A stretch of 64,000 nt of DNA from Bathymodiolus brooksi (GCA_963680875.1 OY804575.1:30966494-31030493); one strand, 5' to 3'; numbered from the stretch's first letter, positions 36,690-48,799 are shown. Notes: generated by a model from the sequence alone, not told the origin. Translations and numbers: made by a program.

Positions 36690-38340
36690 GGGCAACTCAG
36701 ATTAAAGGAAGAGCAACATGGAACATTTATATGTTCTTACTCATTAATGCGGAGTTCTTAGCAGAGTAGCAGCAAATACCAATTATATATTATCTTGTTT
36801 GAACGACGGGTCGTTTCCGCGATCTTCTACATTCGCGGCTCGCGTTGACCATTACGTTACTGAGGAGGGTTTCAATATAAAACGACAACGACTTTCGGCT
36901 ATGACAAAACAGGGACAATGAATACTGTAAAAGTACTAATTTTCGCTTCTTTCGAGGAGGACGTCAGACAGCGAAAAATAGTACTCTCAAAAAATTGTAA
37001 CAAAAGATTATTTATTTCAGTCCTTGATAGTAGTAACTTCAACCCAACATGTTAACTTTTCGTATTCGTTACATGATCAATGTGAAGTATTTCTATCAAG
37101 TGTGTTTTGTGAACTTTTTATTTTGTACAGAATGTGTACTATATATTTAATTATTGGTATTTTTATGTAAAGTTGAAGTGTTTTCCCGTATTTCGTGTTC
37201 ATTGTGTATCTGATTGTTTCCCGTGTAACGATACAATTCAATTCTATTTAAAGTGTTCATGCCAACTGATCATGTCAAACTGTTCTATGATCATGACCTC
37301 CTACTATAATTAAGACATACACAAATGTACGTTTCAAGAACAAAATGTAATTACAAAATTACAAAAATACTGCCATAATTACAGGTACACAGGTTTATAG
37401 TAGAAATAAAATGCTAAGATCACAGTGTGCGTCAAAGCGTGAAATCATACTGTAAATGTGAAACAGATAATTAGGGTAATCATAGTCGGCAATTGTCAAC
37501 ACATTCTTTGATACATGTTTTTTCCCACCCCCTATTAAAAGTTTCTTTTGTTACTTGCTGGAATGCAGCTACGATCCAAGATGCATGAATGGGTTTGATA
37601 GTAGACAGTTTTATATACATTTCAACATCACTTGCTGCTTATTCGTGGTCTTTACGTTGCTATACATGATGTAAAGATGGTGTATAACGTAAACAACCTC
37701 AAAGCGCTTTGCATTCAACATGGAGAACGGAGGACGCATTTCTTGAAAAAAAATTAAGTGTCACAATAAATGAAGAAAAAACAAACAATGCACCAAATTA
37801 TCTGGAGAGATTTAAAGTTCCTACGGTATTGATAGTCATGTTTAACATGTAGTGTAACATTTTGTTGATTCGTGCTACATGAAACTTTGATTTTGTTGTC
37901 ATTTTGTGTCTTTATAGAAATGGTCAATTGTTTGAATACAATCATTTTAAAATCATTTCTTATTATTGTTTTTACATCAATTCTTCATTTGTTTTATCAT
38001 ACTATATATACCACCCAAAATATGTACGACACATATTTATTACCAATAGAATTCTCGGCTCTATTACTAGTGACGTCATGAATACTGTAACGATATGCAC
38101 GTGACAATACGCGCCAAATACAAGAAATTAAATTACAACAAAACAAGACTGAAAAACGTTAAAATTTAGTTAACTGTAGGGTGATGCCAAAGGTATCTCC
38201 CTACATTTTGTCAAAATGCACCCAAATTTTCACCTGAGCTATGGCATTTTAGGCCGCAAGTACAAAAACGTTACGATTACGTTGCAAAAAGAACGAGAAA
38301 ATCCATTATAAATTCAGTTTTGTTTTCAAACCGGGGATAA
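36690..38340. other. No gene seen
   Basis: AT-rich intergenic or intronic DNA. No exon, repeat array or RNA gene is apparent. Confidence 0.4.
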
Positions 38341-38342
38341 AA

Positions 38343-38487
38343 TAGTTATCTACGTGTCTACCCGTGGGCATTGAGATTGTACCACCCTTCAGCACCACTG
38401 TACAGCCTTCGGCCTCGCTTCAGGCTATACAGAAGTGCTCCAGGGTGGTACAATCTCAATTTCCACGGGTAGACACGTAGATAACTA
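38343..38487. mobile_element. 145-bp hairpin element
   Basis: Arms of about 48 bp beginning TAGTTATCTACGTGTCTACC pair almost perfectly and continue into ATTGAGATTGTACCACCCT. The loop holds its own inner palindrome (CAGCCTTCGGCCTCG...). A MITE-like element without coding capacity. Confidence 0.85.
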
Positions 38488-38594
38488 ATAGTATCACATG
38501 ATACAAGTCTTATATAGAGAAAGTAATTTCGGTAGCACAAACATGGGTAGTAGAAAAAACAGGGTCAGGTTTGCTTTTGGTTGAGGTTCATTGT

Positions 38595-38835
38595 GTTTTG
38601 CGCCACATTAAACAATATTTCAGTTATGTCGTGGCGGTCAGTTTTATTGGTGGAGGAAACCGAAGTAACCGGAGAAAATCACTGACCTGTCGCAAGTCAC
38701 TGACAAACATTATCACATAAGGTCGTATCGAGTACATGTCGCCTAAGTGAGTTTCGAACTCACAACCTTAGTGGTGATAGGCACTGATTGCACCGGTAGT
38801 TGTAAATCCAAATACCATGCGACCACGACCGGTCA
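38595..38835 (-). mobile_element. tRNA-derived SINE with conserved body, copy 3
   Basis: The best preserved of three copies. On the minus strand it starts CCGGTCGTGGTCGCATGG, has a B box GTTCGAAAC near 38758-38750, and a body with GGTTTCCTCCACC and TGACCGCCACGACATAAC. It lies about 100 bp beside the hairpin element. Confidence 0.78.
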
Positions 38836-38954
38836 TTCGCATGATTGATTTTTCCCCCAATTTTAGGCAGATTTGTGTTCATGCTCACTTCCATTTAAAA
38901 TCCTGTTTATTAAACATAAACTCTAATATGATAGGAGAAATACTTCGATTTTAC

Positions 38955-39081
38955 TTTCAGCACATGTGTTTGTTTTCCACCCAGCATCACAATCCCCTCG
39001 TGGACACGTTGTTACATCCCACTCCATTTAAACAATGACATCTACTCTTGCATCCGTCACCAAAGGTACCTTTATCACACA
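38955..39081 (-). pseudogene. EGF-like exon (type D), frameshifted
   Basis: A 127-bp exon homologous to 40685-40822 but missing 11 bp after CNNV, so the second half (PRG.CDAGWK) falls out of frame. The flanking acceptor (ATTACAG) remains; the donor context has become GTAAAA. Upstream the frame is open to an ATG with LLLCILIT, again a translated pyrimidine tract. Confidence 0.7.
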
Positions 39082-39372
39082 CTGTAATTAGAATGCATAG
39101 CAATAATGAAAACATAATATACTTGTGTAGGAATGTAATAACAATAAACATTCAACTCAAAATAATACGATCATTGTAGACTCCGAAACTATTACAATTA
39201 TCAACGTGTAAGCGGAAAAGTTGATTTGAACAAAATTGTGCCTTTTATTTTCCAAACAGCTAGTGAAATTGTCAGTATTAACGAATTAGCCCCGAGATTG
39301 GAAATATCGGTCAGACTGACGTTCATCGTGTACACAATTAAACATTAATATATTGTATTCATTATTTAATAC

Positions 39373-39507
39373 CTTGATATCATTTGTCACTGTTCCATCC
39401 AGGTTTGCAGCCTTCTTTACATACACCAGTTACTGGGATACACTTTTCATGTTTACAATTACTACATGTATTCCAAGAGCTTCGTCCATATTTTCCCCGA
39501 GAACATG
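39373..39507 (-). pseudogene. EGF-like exon (type B), stop at last cysteine
   Basis: A 135-bp exon with intact splice sites (GTTAG / GTATTA). The last cysteine codon, TGT in the other type B exons, is TGA (39382-39380), and an earlier cysteine is replaced in RSSWNTC. If spliced it would truncate the protein. Confidence 0.7.
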
Positions 39508-39659
39508 CTAACAATAATCAACATTTATTAATAGAAACCACGAACATTGTTGATAAACGAGGATATAATGGACTGGGTCTGAAACTATTGTCTCCCAGTG
39601 GACCATCAATAACTCACAGCAAACGTTTGATATTTAGTAACGTAACTGTTGGAAGTTGA

Positions 39660-39845
39660 ATAAGGGAAATAACAAAATTACCGAACTCCGAACAATCTTA
39701 CAAAGGGAAAGTCAAAACTCTTATGTATATAAATAGAAAAAATCAGTCAACAACCGGAAAACTGTGAAAACCGCAATGACCCTTACTTGGTACAGGCATT
39801 TCTAAAGAAATAGTGGGTTGAATCAGATTTTAAAGCGCCAAACCT
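39660..39845 (+). mobile_element. Dispersed repeat family B, copy 2
   Basis: Matches 18912-19094 along its length, ending AAAGCGCCAAACC. Confidence 0.7.
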
Positions 39846-39929
39846 CCCGTTTTCATTACGGCTCAAAGGTTTCGGCTATCACTATAACAGTATTTATAGC
39901 AATATAGCTGCAAGGATGGTGGCCTTCTT

Positions 39930-40065
39930 CATACACTCTGAACTCAACCACGTCTCGTCCTAATGGTGTACAATATTTTGAGTTTTCCCATACAACATAT
40001 TTCTCACAGTTTAGTCCATACCCCACGAGAGTTTGAGAAACACAAAAATAACTATAGGAAGCAAA
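39930..40065 (-). pseudogene. Possible F5/8C C-half remnant
   Basis: The minus strand reads CEKYVVWENSKYC and DVVEFRVYEEG, which resembles the YVVIYN and EVEVYG strands of the C-half exons. The only good acceptor (CTTCCTATAG) is in a different phase from the other exons and no donor follows, so it is at best a divergent or dead exon. Confidence 0.25.
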
Positions 40066-40551
40066 TGTATTATTGAAGAAAATTAGTGTTAATCATGCAC
40101 ACATTGACATGTTTTTTTTTCTTCTAAATTAATGGATTCACTGAAAAACATGAAGTACAAGTCTATACCACTGATCAGCAATATGCACTGGGGTGGTTTT
40201 CATGTTTAGAAGACCACTAACTTAGGATATGACAAAATCTTCCGAAGCACCTTTTGAAAGGGATGATTAGACGATTCTTGACTTAATAGTTGAATTAGTT
40301 TAATAAAATATTACATATTGGAAAAGACCTGATTAATAACCAATGTCACATTTTAGGTGTCATATTATATAGAAAAAGTAATATCGGCAAAAAAAACACG
40401 AGTTGTACAAAAGAAGTGTTAGTGAATATATTAATCTTGTATGATTACTTTATCAGTTTTTGATAATTATTAAGTGTAAAACAATAAATGTAACATATAT
40501 CTCTTAAAAGAACCAATTCCATAGGAGAAATAACTTAATTATACTTTCAGA

Positions 40552-40662
40552 ACATGTGTATGGTTTCCATCCAGAATCACACTCCCCAGGTGGACAATGT
40601 TCGTTCACGTTGCTACAGCTGGCTCCATTTAAACAATACCATATACTCCTACATCCTTCTAA
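40552..40662 (-). pseudogene. Partial copy of EGF type D exon
   Basis: A partial duplicate of the next exon: residues EGCRSIWYCLNGASC and CDSGWKPYTCSE are readable, but the first third with its acceptor is missing, and the donor is changed (AGTATA). Confidence 0.65.
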
Positions 40663-40684
40663 TATGATAGAGGAAACACTTTAC

Positions 40685-40822
40685 CTTCAGAACATGTGTT
40701 TGGTTTCCATCCAGCATCACAATTCCCACGTGGACACTGTCCGTTCACGTTGTTACATCCCACTCCATTTAAGCAATGACATCTACTCCTACATCCTTCA
40801 CCAAAGGTACCTTTATCACACG
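40685..40822 (-). CDS. EGF-like exon (type D), third cluster
   Basis: A 138-bp open exon, phase 1-1, acceptor AATTACAG, donor GTAAAG. It encodes ACDKGTFGEGCRSRCHC, CNNVNGQCPRGNC and DAGWKPNTCSE. The frame is open upstream to an ATG at 40862 and would read MVYLSLLLCFLIT, a good signal peptide directly joined to the EGF unit. It could be a first exon of a separate gene; the acceptor and the phase make an internal exon equally possible. The 39-kb paralog also has an ATG and hydrophobic run at this place, which keeps the first-exon reading alive. Confidence 0.65.
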
Positions 40823-40974
40823 CTGTAATTAGAAAGCATAGTAATAATGACAAATAAACCATTTGTGAATGAAAATAATAACCACAATAATAAAATCAGT
40901 GTCCACTCTGAAGATATCGAAAACATTAGATGCTCAAACAAATGACGGCCACTTATTTATCAAACAGTCAAAAA

Positions 40975-41102
40975 CGATATCCATACCGCTGATAAACATT
41001 AAAAACAATTATAAACCACTGATACACATTAAACACACATCTATAACACTGATCAACAATAAAAACAATTATAAACCACTGATTCACATTAAACACACAT
41101 CT
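40975..41102. repeat. 60-bp minisatellite, short array
   Basis: Two copies of the unit found at 1-780, placed at the same border of the duplicated block P. Confidence 0.85.
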
Positions 41103-42072
41103 TAGTAGCTTTCCTGTTAGCAGGAACCCTCTTTCAAGGAAAGGTACCACAAGCTCTGTAATATTGTAACAACTGAAAGGGATATACATCCATATGTAGG
41201 TAGTGCTGGAATGTTGTTACATACAAAGGCAAGTTCATAATCGGAAGATTAAAATCATCTGCTTTGTCGTAAAGGTTCGTTCTTAACCGACCCTCACTGT
41301 CAATTTCTAGGTGTATGTCAACATATAAAGCTGATCTTATTGTATATGGTGGTATCCCTTATGCTCATTGAGATAGATCCGATGCAAATAATCACTCACA
41401 CATCTAATAAATATTTAGTGAAAGGACATCATCTATACAGCGGAATGTGAAATCAAAAGATCGGGTTAGCTTCTTTTCGCTTCCTGGAGAAGCCCGTGTT
41501 TGAGGTCTGTCGTATACGAATAAAGAAAGATGCTGGCGAGAATAGGAGCACAATTTGGTACACATATGAATGGCGACTGTCTGTTGAAATATACGACCGA
41601 AAAACATACCAACTATGTTGTTTGTTAAAAACTTGAACAATTTGATAATATCAATTTCAGAGAACTTTTTGAAAGAATGTTTTTTCCGCAAAAAAATATA
41701 TTTCCCTTTCTAGGCAAGGTATTTGGATCTACGTTGGCAATTATTTTCTATGAAGCACAGGAAAACTTATTATATTACTCAGCATTATAGCTTAGAATAG
41801 GGAATAGTTGTGTAGAGGGTGGAGAAGTCAAATTATTTAATGCTATTTCACGTGGAGATGGACCTTAATGTACTGTAACCTATATTTAGCTTTTTCAGAA
41901 TCTAAGTTTCGATTCTCGAACACATGACTAAGTAATTTCCAAGATAAGGGTAGACACATGTTCACACATTCCCAATAAGAACAGGTTTTGAAGTAGGGCA
42001 TCAATCAAGACACAGTCCATCAGCTGTAGGCTATTGATAGTATAAAGCCTGTTCTATACACTACTAACTTAC

Positions 42073-42204
42073 GCTTATAACATTTTCGGCCTTTCCATCC
42101 TGGTAAGCAGTTAGTACAGTCACCATTGAATCTGCTGCAATTGTTTCCTTCACATTTCCCACACTTTGTCAAACATCTCGGTCCATACTATCCAGTATTA
42201 CATT
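42073..42204 (-). pseudogene. EGF-like exon (type C), stop codon, locus 2
   Basis: Paralog of 1746-1877 with both splice sites kept. The TAT tyrosine codon of CNTGYYG is TAG here (42190-42188), six codons into the exon. Otherwise the EGF unit is well preserved, so the lesion looks recent. Confidence 0.75.
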
Positions 42205-42214
42205 CTACAAATCA

Positions 42215-42480
42215 TAGGAGCATAATCCAGGAACATAGAAGGCATATGGTGCAAATTCGACATTAACGTGTGTATTGTGATTACAGAGATTGCGTAATAC
42301 ACAGAAATACCACACTGTTGGAACACTTCCAAAACCCAATATACACATCGTAAATACAGAGATAATATCGATATGCCTTACACATATACATGACCGCTCA
42401 CATTCCTGGCTTGGTGCAAACATTTCAATGAAGAGTGACGGGGTTAAATCAGTTTTATATGTCCAATCAACCCCTCTTAT
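42215..42480 (-). pseudogene. F5/8C C-half remnant with minisatellite core, locus 2
   Basis: The minus strand is open and reads CICVRHIDIISVFTMC like the array exons, then switches to GFGSVPTVWYF, which is the translated core of the 47-bp minisatellite (42308-42340). The last strands and the GTAAGA donor of the domain are missing. Confidence 0.5.
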
Positions 42481-42651
42481 TAACATGATGCGGTCATGCA
42501 AGTGTTCTCCGTCTGAGTAAAGTGTCAATACTCGCAAATAGCAGGGTGAGCAGCGTTGCTATGACAAACGTTCAATTCTTGAACTTATACATATAACATT
42601 TAATCTTCGTGACACAGACTTTGGCATATCGTGACGTGACATCTGCTCGGT

Positions 42652-43849
42652 TATGCAATAACGTCGGTCACTTACTTTGATTTACAATTCTGGCTCAGCA
42701 CGAGACCAATGCCGTCATTCTGTATATTCATAGCATAGATATAAACACCGAGGGGATTCTATTCAACGTCAAAGTTACAAGATGAGATTAAAACAGAGAA
42801 GTTTGAATTGAATAAATTCCATGCAAGTAAAAAAGAACCTTTTTACTAATGTCTTTTTTTCCTGATCATTATGCTTGTTAAATATGCTTCCATCGACGGT
42901 ATTCCCCAAGCATTTTTATCTTTCCGGTTTGTTGACATAATCATCATCACAGTTCATGACCGTTTCTGGAATGTCGGCCAAGCAAATTGTATTTTAAAAT
43001 ACTTTGAAAATATGATGATTGATCATTCAGATTCCACCATTTTCTAGAAAATGGCCGATTTTACCGGGAAAATACATACAAGTGCTCTCCATTAGTCACA
43101 AAATGGCAGATTATTTTGCATTTCCACTGCTGTTTTAATAACAAATATACCCCTTACTTCTTGGGGTAATGAAATGAAATTCACAGAGAAGATAGAAAAA
43201 GATTTAATTTAACAGCAGTAATAAAAATTAATAGCATAAATTGAACAGAAAAATAAATTACACCAGTCAGTTAAAAAAAACTGTTATTATTACAAATAAC
43301 ATCAACACAACTGTATTGTTACCACTCTGTGATAATAAATGTGATTAAAATAAATTGAAATCGGTCGTTAATTGTTTTACAAAAATATGGCAGAATGTAG
43401 TCAGTCTAATAGATTGCATTGACAAAAGCAAAACACCAAATTCACTGGATTAAATACTTTATTATATGGGTAAGCAAGTTTAATATTTGCATCAAATAAT
43501 TGATTTTTAATACTTCAATTTCAAACTATGTAAACAATTACACTGAAAAAGCTAAAATACTGCACTTTCTTAATCTGGTTTACTTTTTAAGCTTGGTTGG
43601 CCTATGACAAAATCATGTGTTTTATTGAACTTTGACCGGCTTTATGTGACGTAATAGGACGCCATTTGGAAAAAGGGTAGTAAACAAATATGGGTCAGTG
43701 TGTTATTATTATCGATCTTTTTTCCATGGAACCTTACACATGTGAGCAAGAATAGATGAGGAACATAATTAAAAAGAAAAAAATGTTTACTTTTCAAACA
43801 TGAAAAAAATAATCAAACATTATCCAATGACTGACCGACTTATTGTCAT
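42652..43849. mobile_element. 1.2-kb insertion specific to locus 2
   Basis: Block P/Q sequence is continuous at 2263-2290 but is interrupted here between TTGGCATAT and ATAATATTAGTTTTA. Near its ends are inverted repeats (TATGCAATAACGTCGGTCA on the left, TATGACAATAAGTCGGTCA on the right strand). No transposase is seen; the interior is AT-rich. Exact termini are uncertain by about 20 bp. Confidence 0.6.
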
Positions 43850-44029
43850 ACGAGAATATATATAATATTAGTTTTAATAAATAGAGCCGATGACCTCAAC
43901 CATCATTTAAATATCAGACACAAGACCATCGTAAGACATAAATTAGGGAAACAATAGTCAACTTTGAACCAAAATATAATTCTCAATACCATATTTCGTC
44001 ATCTATACGGAAGTGACGGAATACACTTC

Positions 44030-46030
44030 AACAAGTTGTTAATATTATCCGATTTTTTTTTGAAAGTTAAGATTCGAGAATTCTTGATATACTAGTTGAA
44101 TTCCTTAAATATAATGTGATCGAGTGGGAAAGACATGAGTATGGTATTTATAAAGAAGATATCAAGACTTGCTAACTGTTTTTGTTATTCACTACCTTGC
44201 TTTATACACTAGTACATATGACTTCTAAGTTTAGCTTAAATCCACACTTAATACCCTTTCTCATTTTGCTTTGATATGTCATAAATCTTTGAAGTCATCT
44301 TCAGATAAAAACTTTTTAGAATATATATGGAACTGTTAATATCATGCTATTTATTTTTTGTATTTCTTAATTCACAAAATACATTTTTGTGTTATTTCTT
44401 GAGAAGAAAATATACCATTAATATATAGAATACAAAATTTAATACCTTGATTACACGTGTCACCCTTCCATCCATGTCTACAGTCGTATTTACATACACC
44501 AGTTACTGGGGAACAAATCTGATATTGACAATTACTGCATGTTTCACTACAGTTGTTTCCATAACTTCCCCCGAGGACATGCTAATCATCCCAAAATAAT
44601 ACAGAAAACAAACATATTACTGGTAAAAACTGTTGTTTTATAAACAAAATAATTATTAGTCCCGAGGATATCTCCGTCATGGTTTATTAGATAAATTTAC
44701 AACTAAAGTTTACAGTTCCTAAATAATGTAAAAGAAAGTTCATAATAGAAATGATTAGTCCCGCGGATATCCACATCTAGTAGTCAGTGTTTCGGCACTC
44801 ACATGGTTTATTAGATAAATTTATAACTGTTTAAAAGTTTATAATTTCTAAATAATGTAATCATGGTTCGTCTCCGTCATGCATAGGTGATTTTAGCCAA
44901 TTTTGGCTATCCTGTTTTGGCCCTTTTATTGTTCGCCCTCCCAAAGACTTTTTTAATCATTTAGCTTTCCAATCTTTTGTTCTTGAACGTACCTGATCAA
45001 GGTTATTCCAGATAAGTGTCGTGGGCACTGAATTTGATATCTACCTTTTATTAATATCATTTGATCGATATCACTACTGGTGGACTAGTAGTCACCGAAT
45101 GTATCAGCCGTCCAGTAGTCGAGTAGTCAGAGTTTTGACACTTACGTGGTTCATAAGATATATGTATCATTAAAATATAAAAACAGTTACCAAATAATAG
45201 AAGAAGAGTTGAAAGATACCAAAGGGGTAATCAAAATTCGTATATCGAAGAACAGACAACACAATGACCAAAAGACAAACAACGATCTACAAACATACAC
45301 ATCACACTAAAGATCGAGTAACACGAAACCGATGGTGAAATCAAGTGCTCCGGCAGTGTAAGCAGTTCCTGCTCCACTAGTTAATTTAGTTAAACATCCG
45401 GTGATAAGTCATGAATGAGGAAAGGACCGGTAAGTGTTTACGGTAAGTGGAACATATCCGTGGTCATTCGGACACCTATATTCTATAATGGTTAACCAAA
45501 TCATGGTGGCTCCGTAAAACCTTCGAAGTGGTGACTTCAACTAAACCAAGAGAAGCCCTTGGTTTAGTAGCTTCGTTGTTAGCAGCAACCCTCTATCAAG
45601 GAAATCCTGATAGGAACCACCAGCTCTGGAATATCGTATCAACTGAGAGATATATACTATATATGCAGAAATGTTGCTACATATAAATGGAAAGTTCACA
45701 ATGGGAAAATTTAAATCATCTATATTGTCGTAAAGTTTCGTTCTTAACCGTCAATTCCGAGATGTAAGTCAATGAATGAAATAGACCTATCTGTTGTATC
45801 CTTTATTTCAAGTTCAATGGGATAGATGCGATCAACGAAATTATTATTAAATGTACCTCCCGCCTCCCTCAGGCGTAGTTGATCTTAGCGCTTTTGCTTA
45901 TTCTGTTTCGACCCTTTTATTGTTCTAGCTTCATCGAATATCTTTTTAATTATTTGGCTTTCGAATCGTTTGATTTTGAGTGTACTTGGTGAATTATATT
46001 ACAGAAACGTGTCGCCTGCACTAAGTTGTG
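44030..46030. repeat. Segmental block Q, copy 3
   Basis: Collinear with 2290-4290. Holds the type B EGF pseudo-exon and repeat families A (44865-45180, 45890-46030) and M (45180-45850). Confidence 0.8.
44446..44581 (-). pseudogene. EGF-like exon (type B), frameshifted, locus 2
   Basis: 136 bp, one more than its paralogs: a run of G near the start has five bases where 2705-2839 has four, moving the EGF unit out of frame. Splice sites are kept. A read error in a homopolymer could mimic this. Confidence 0.68.
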
Positions 46031-47700
46031 ATGTCTTTCGGGACAAAAAGCTTTAAGAATTTGTTTACTCTATATATGTCCGAGTTTCGGTATATGCATA
46101 GAGGAATGTGATCAATTTACTGTATCATGCAACTTACCACCGCATAAAATAACAAAATAACACTATTCATTTCTATGATAAATAAGCTTATTATGTTTCA
46201 GCTGATGTATTAACAGCATGTTGGAATCTGATTGACATCATTTGTTTTTGGCAATTTTTTTCAAAATAATGTGCATTGAATTAATATTGGTACCTTGTAT
46301 GACAACAAATACACTTACTGTACGAGCATCTTTCTCCTTGATATCCAGGTGCACACACACAATTACCAGTCCATATGTCACACGTTGTGTCAATGCAGTG
46401 TGCAGAACAGGCATTGACACATGTATGTCCATGCCTTCCCAAGATGCAACCTATCAAAAGATAAACTTTCTATCATGATATCATTTGTTTAAATCTTGAC
46501 AAATAATTACAATTTTTAATTAAATTGACTAGTTTGCCTATTCTTTATCACATCATATTCAATGCCCAAATCATGATACATATAACGTAGTTTGCTTGAT
46601 AGACACAGAAATATATACTAGAGAATCACCGGGTCTTGTATCTCGTACCTAGTAAAAACTATTTAGGAGGTTTATTGATTTATTGCTTATTGTTAGATTT
46701 TGATACTTTAGGACCTTTATTAGATATTAGGACATTCATTAAAATAAAATTTAATCTTTATATAATTATCTCTATGCTGTTTCATGCCATATACGATCCT
46801 ATTATTTTTAGTTTAATTTACCCATTACATATGTAAGTGTAAGTGTATAATATTACAAACAAATACAATTTTTAATTTAGTATCTTTCTTTTGTAGGCCA
46901 GTACACAGGTAAATGTGCTCCTAGAAGGTGTACAACAGCAATGCAAAAGTAAATTAACAAGTGCAATTATAGAATTATACAATTTTAGCCGTTTGATAAG
47001 GTCAATGTTTGCTTTTATCGACCAGAAAAAAGTATATTGTGTGAGGACGAAGTCCGAGGCCAATATGCGTTCGTCGCTCGATAAAACCTGCATTGACCAA
47101 TGTAAAAAGATTACGTTGTTTTAATATGAAATCATATTATTTAAAAGTTTTAATTTGATAATCTCTGATATCATTCATATTCAAGAGAAGAAAAATGTTA
47201 TAGAAAAGTACCATTAAATTTACAACATTTATAAAGCCTCAGTAAATGTGGCTCTATTAGCGTTAAATGATACAACATTCACCAAAAGGTCATTGCACTT
47301 ATTATAAGTGGCAAATCGGATGCCGTATTTCTTTATATCAACAATGCTGTTAACCGAATTGTGGAAGAAAATTAGATTTTTTACGAATTTCAGACAAGTA
47401 TCAAATAAAAAACTAGGTTGGGGTGGTCATCGTTTTAGATTTTTGTGTTTTTTTTTGTTTTTTTTTTTTTTTTGTCTTTTTGTTTTGTAAAAACGAACCG
47501 AACATCCTTCTTATGCGGGAATCGTATCGGATATGACAGCACGGAACAAAGCACGTAAATACACATAATAGGAGAGCGAACAAAGGCTAAAAAAGTGAGC
47601 AACACGGACCAACACCAAGAAAACCGGGGATGAACTCAGTTGCTCGCGAAGGGTAAGCAGTTATTGTCTCTAATAAGACACCCGCCATGTTAGTCATATA
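46030..47700. repeat. Segmental block R, copy 3 (partly deleted)
   Basis: Collinear with 7246-9890 but lacks about 685 bp corresponding to 7931-8612. It is joined directly to block Q, so it also lacks the equivalent of 4300-7245. Poly-T tract at 47447-47473. Confidence 0.75.
46319..46450 (-). CDS. EGF-like exon (type A), locus 2
   Basis: A 132-bp open exon, phase 1-1, acceptor GATAG, donor GTAAGT, encoding GCILGRHGHTC, CDIWTGNCVCAPGYQ and GERCSY. It is undamaged although the exons on both sides in locus 2 are broken, so the locus may be a recent pseudogene or may splice around the lesions. Confidence 0.7.
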
Positions 47701-47736
47701 TGTATATGTTATCTGGAAGTGAATTGATTGATACCT

Positions 47737-47834
47737 AAAATATCAGCCTGCAGAGGCAGAATATGAAGTTTGGTGGCGAGTGAGCGAAGCGAACGAATCA
47801 CACACTTCATATTCTGTCGAGCAGGCTGATATTT
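47737..47834. repeat. 98-bp hairpin
   Basis: Inverted repeats AAATATCAGCCTGC and GAATATGAAGT pair with their complements at the other end, with a GC-richer loop (GTGAGCGAAGCGAACG). No coding sequence; possibly a small MITE. Confidence 0.7.
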
Positions 47835-48576
47835 TTCAGTGTCATTCATATTCACATTCAGATGACATGTTTATCATCCTTAGATCAAACATAAACACGG
47901 ATATATCTATATTTGTATTTTCGCGGGAAAAATCACATGATTCCAAATATTCAAAATACGCTTCCCCAAAGCTTAGTTCATAAGTAGTTTGTAAATATAC
48001 CATTCATTTTTTCAGGTTTAAATAAATGTCAAGATTGTTGAATTTTTCCTTTAATGGTGATATTAATTATTTTTTTATTACAAACATCAAAGACGGCAAT
48101 TCACCGGTTTTGTTTACCAATGCCGTTCCGATTTAGAAAACATAAAGGTCACGACCTCGCTTATGACATAACAATGATGACGTCTCAGCAGAGGTTATCA
48201 AGAATTGTGACAAGTACATTTTTGTAGGACGATGTTTGTTGATATAGCTGACACGACAGTTCCTAATTTGATATATGTTTAAAAAATAAAATGTTTACTA
48301 GCTAATGGTCTTGCGGAATTTTATTTACTTTTGTCATCTTCACAGGAATTATCGTTTAAATGTTGGGAGAACTTGGTGATAACTCCTGCTCACTGTTGAT
48401 AAGTCCAGCTCAGCTCACGCGAACTTTGATACGGGTTTTGCTTATGGATTCAACAGGTAGATATAGCGGTAGGGAAGGATGATAATATATGATATTATAA
48501 TAACGTTTTGCTTTTGTCATATTGAAGCTTAGAAAAAGATTTCCAACAATATCAAACAGTCAATATTAAATCTTAC

Positions 48577-48792
48577 CATACACTTCAACCTCACAAAGTT
48601 CAATGATAGCATGTGCTCTGTACCGTTCATTATAGATCACTACATATCGTCCAGGATAGTCACATGTTATATTCTGTAGTGTGCTTGGGTAACCTGTTTG
48701 TTGGTCATAATAGCACAAATGTCCCATGTTTGGATGTTCCCCATCAAATGTATCTGTTATGTAGATATGAAAACCACGAAATCTATCAGCTC
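48577..48792 (-). CDS. F5/8C (FTP) C-half exon, locus 2
   Basis: A 216-bp open exon, phase 1-1, acceptor TTGTAG, donor GTAAGA. It encodes GADRFRGFHIYITDTF, GHLCYYDQQ, NITCDYPGRYVVIYN and LCEVEVYG. It is the partner of the damaged N-half exon at 52327-52532. Confidence 0.78.
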
Positions 48793-48799
48793 CTACAAT

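Larger units (their letters stand above)
41100..42640. repeat. Segmental block P, copy 2
   Basis: Collinear with 780-2280. Contains the EGF exon 42073-42204 and the F5/8C remnant. The rest is non-coding. Confidence 0.8.
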
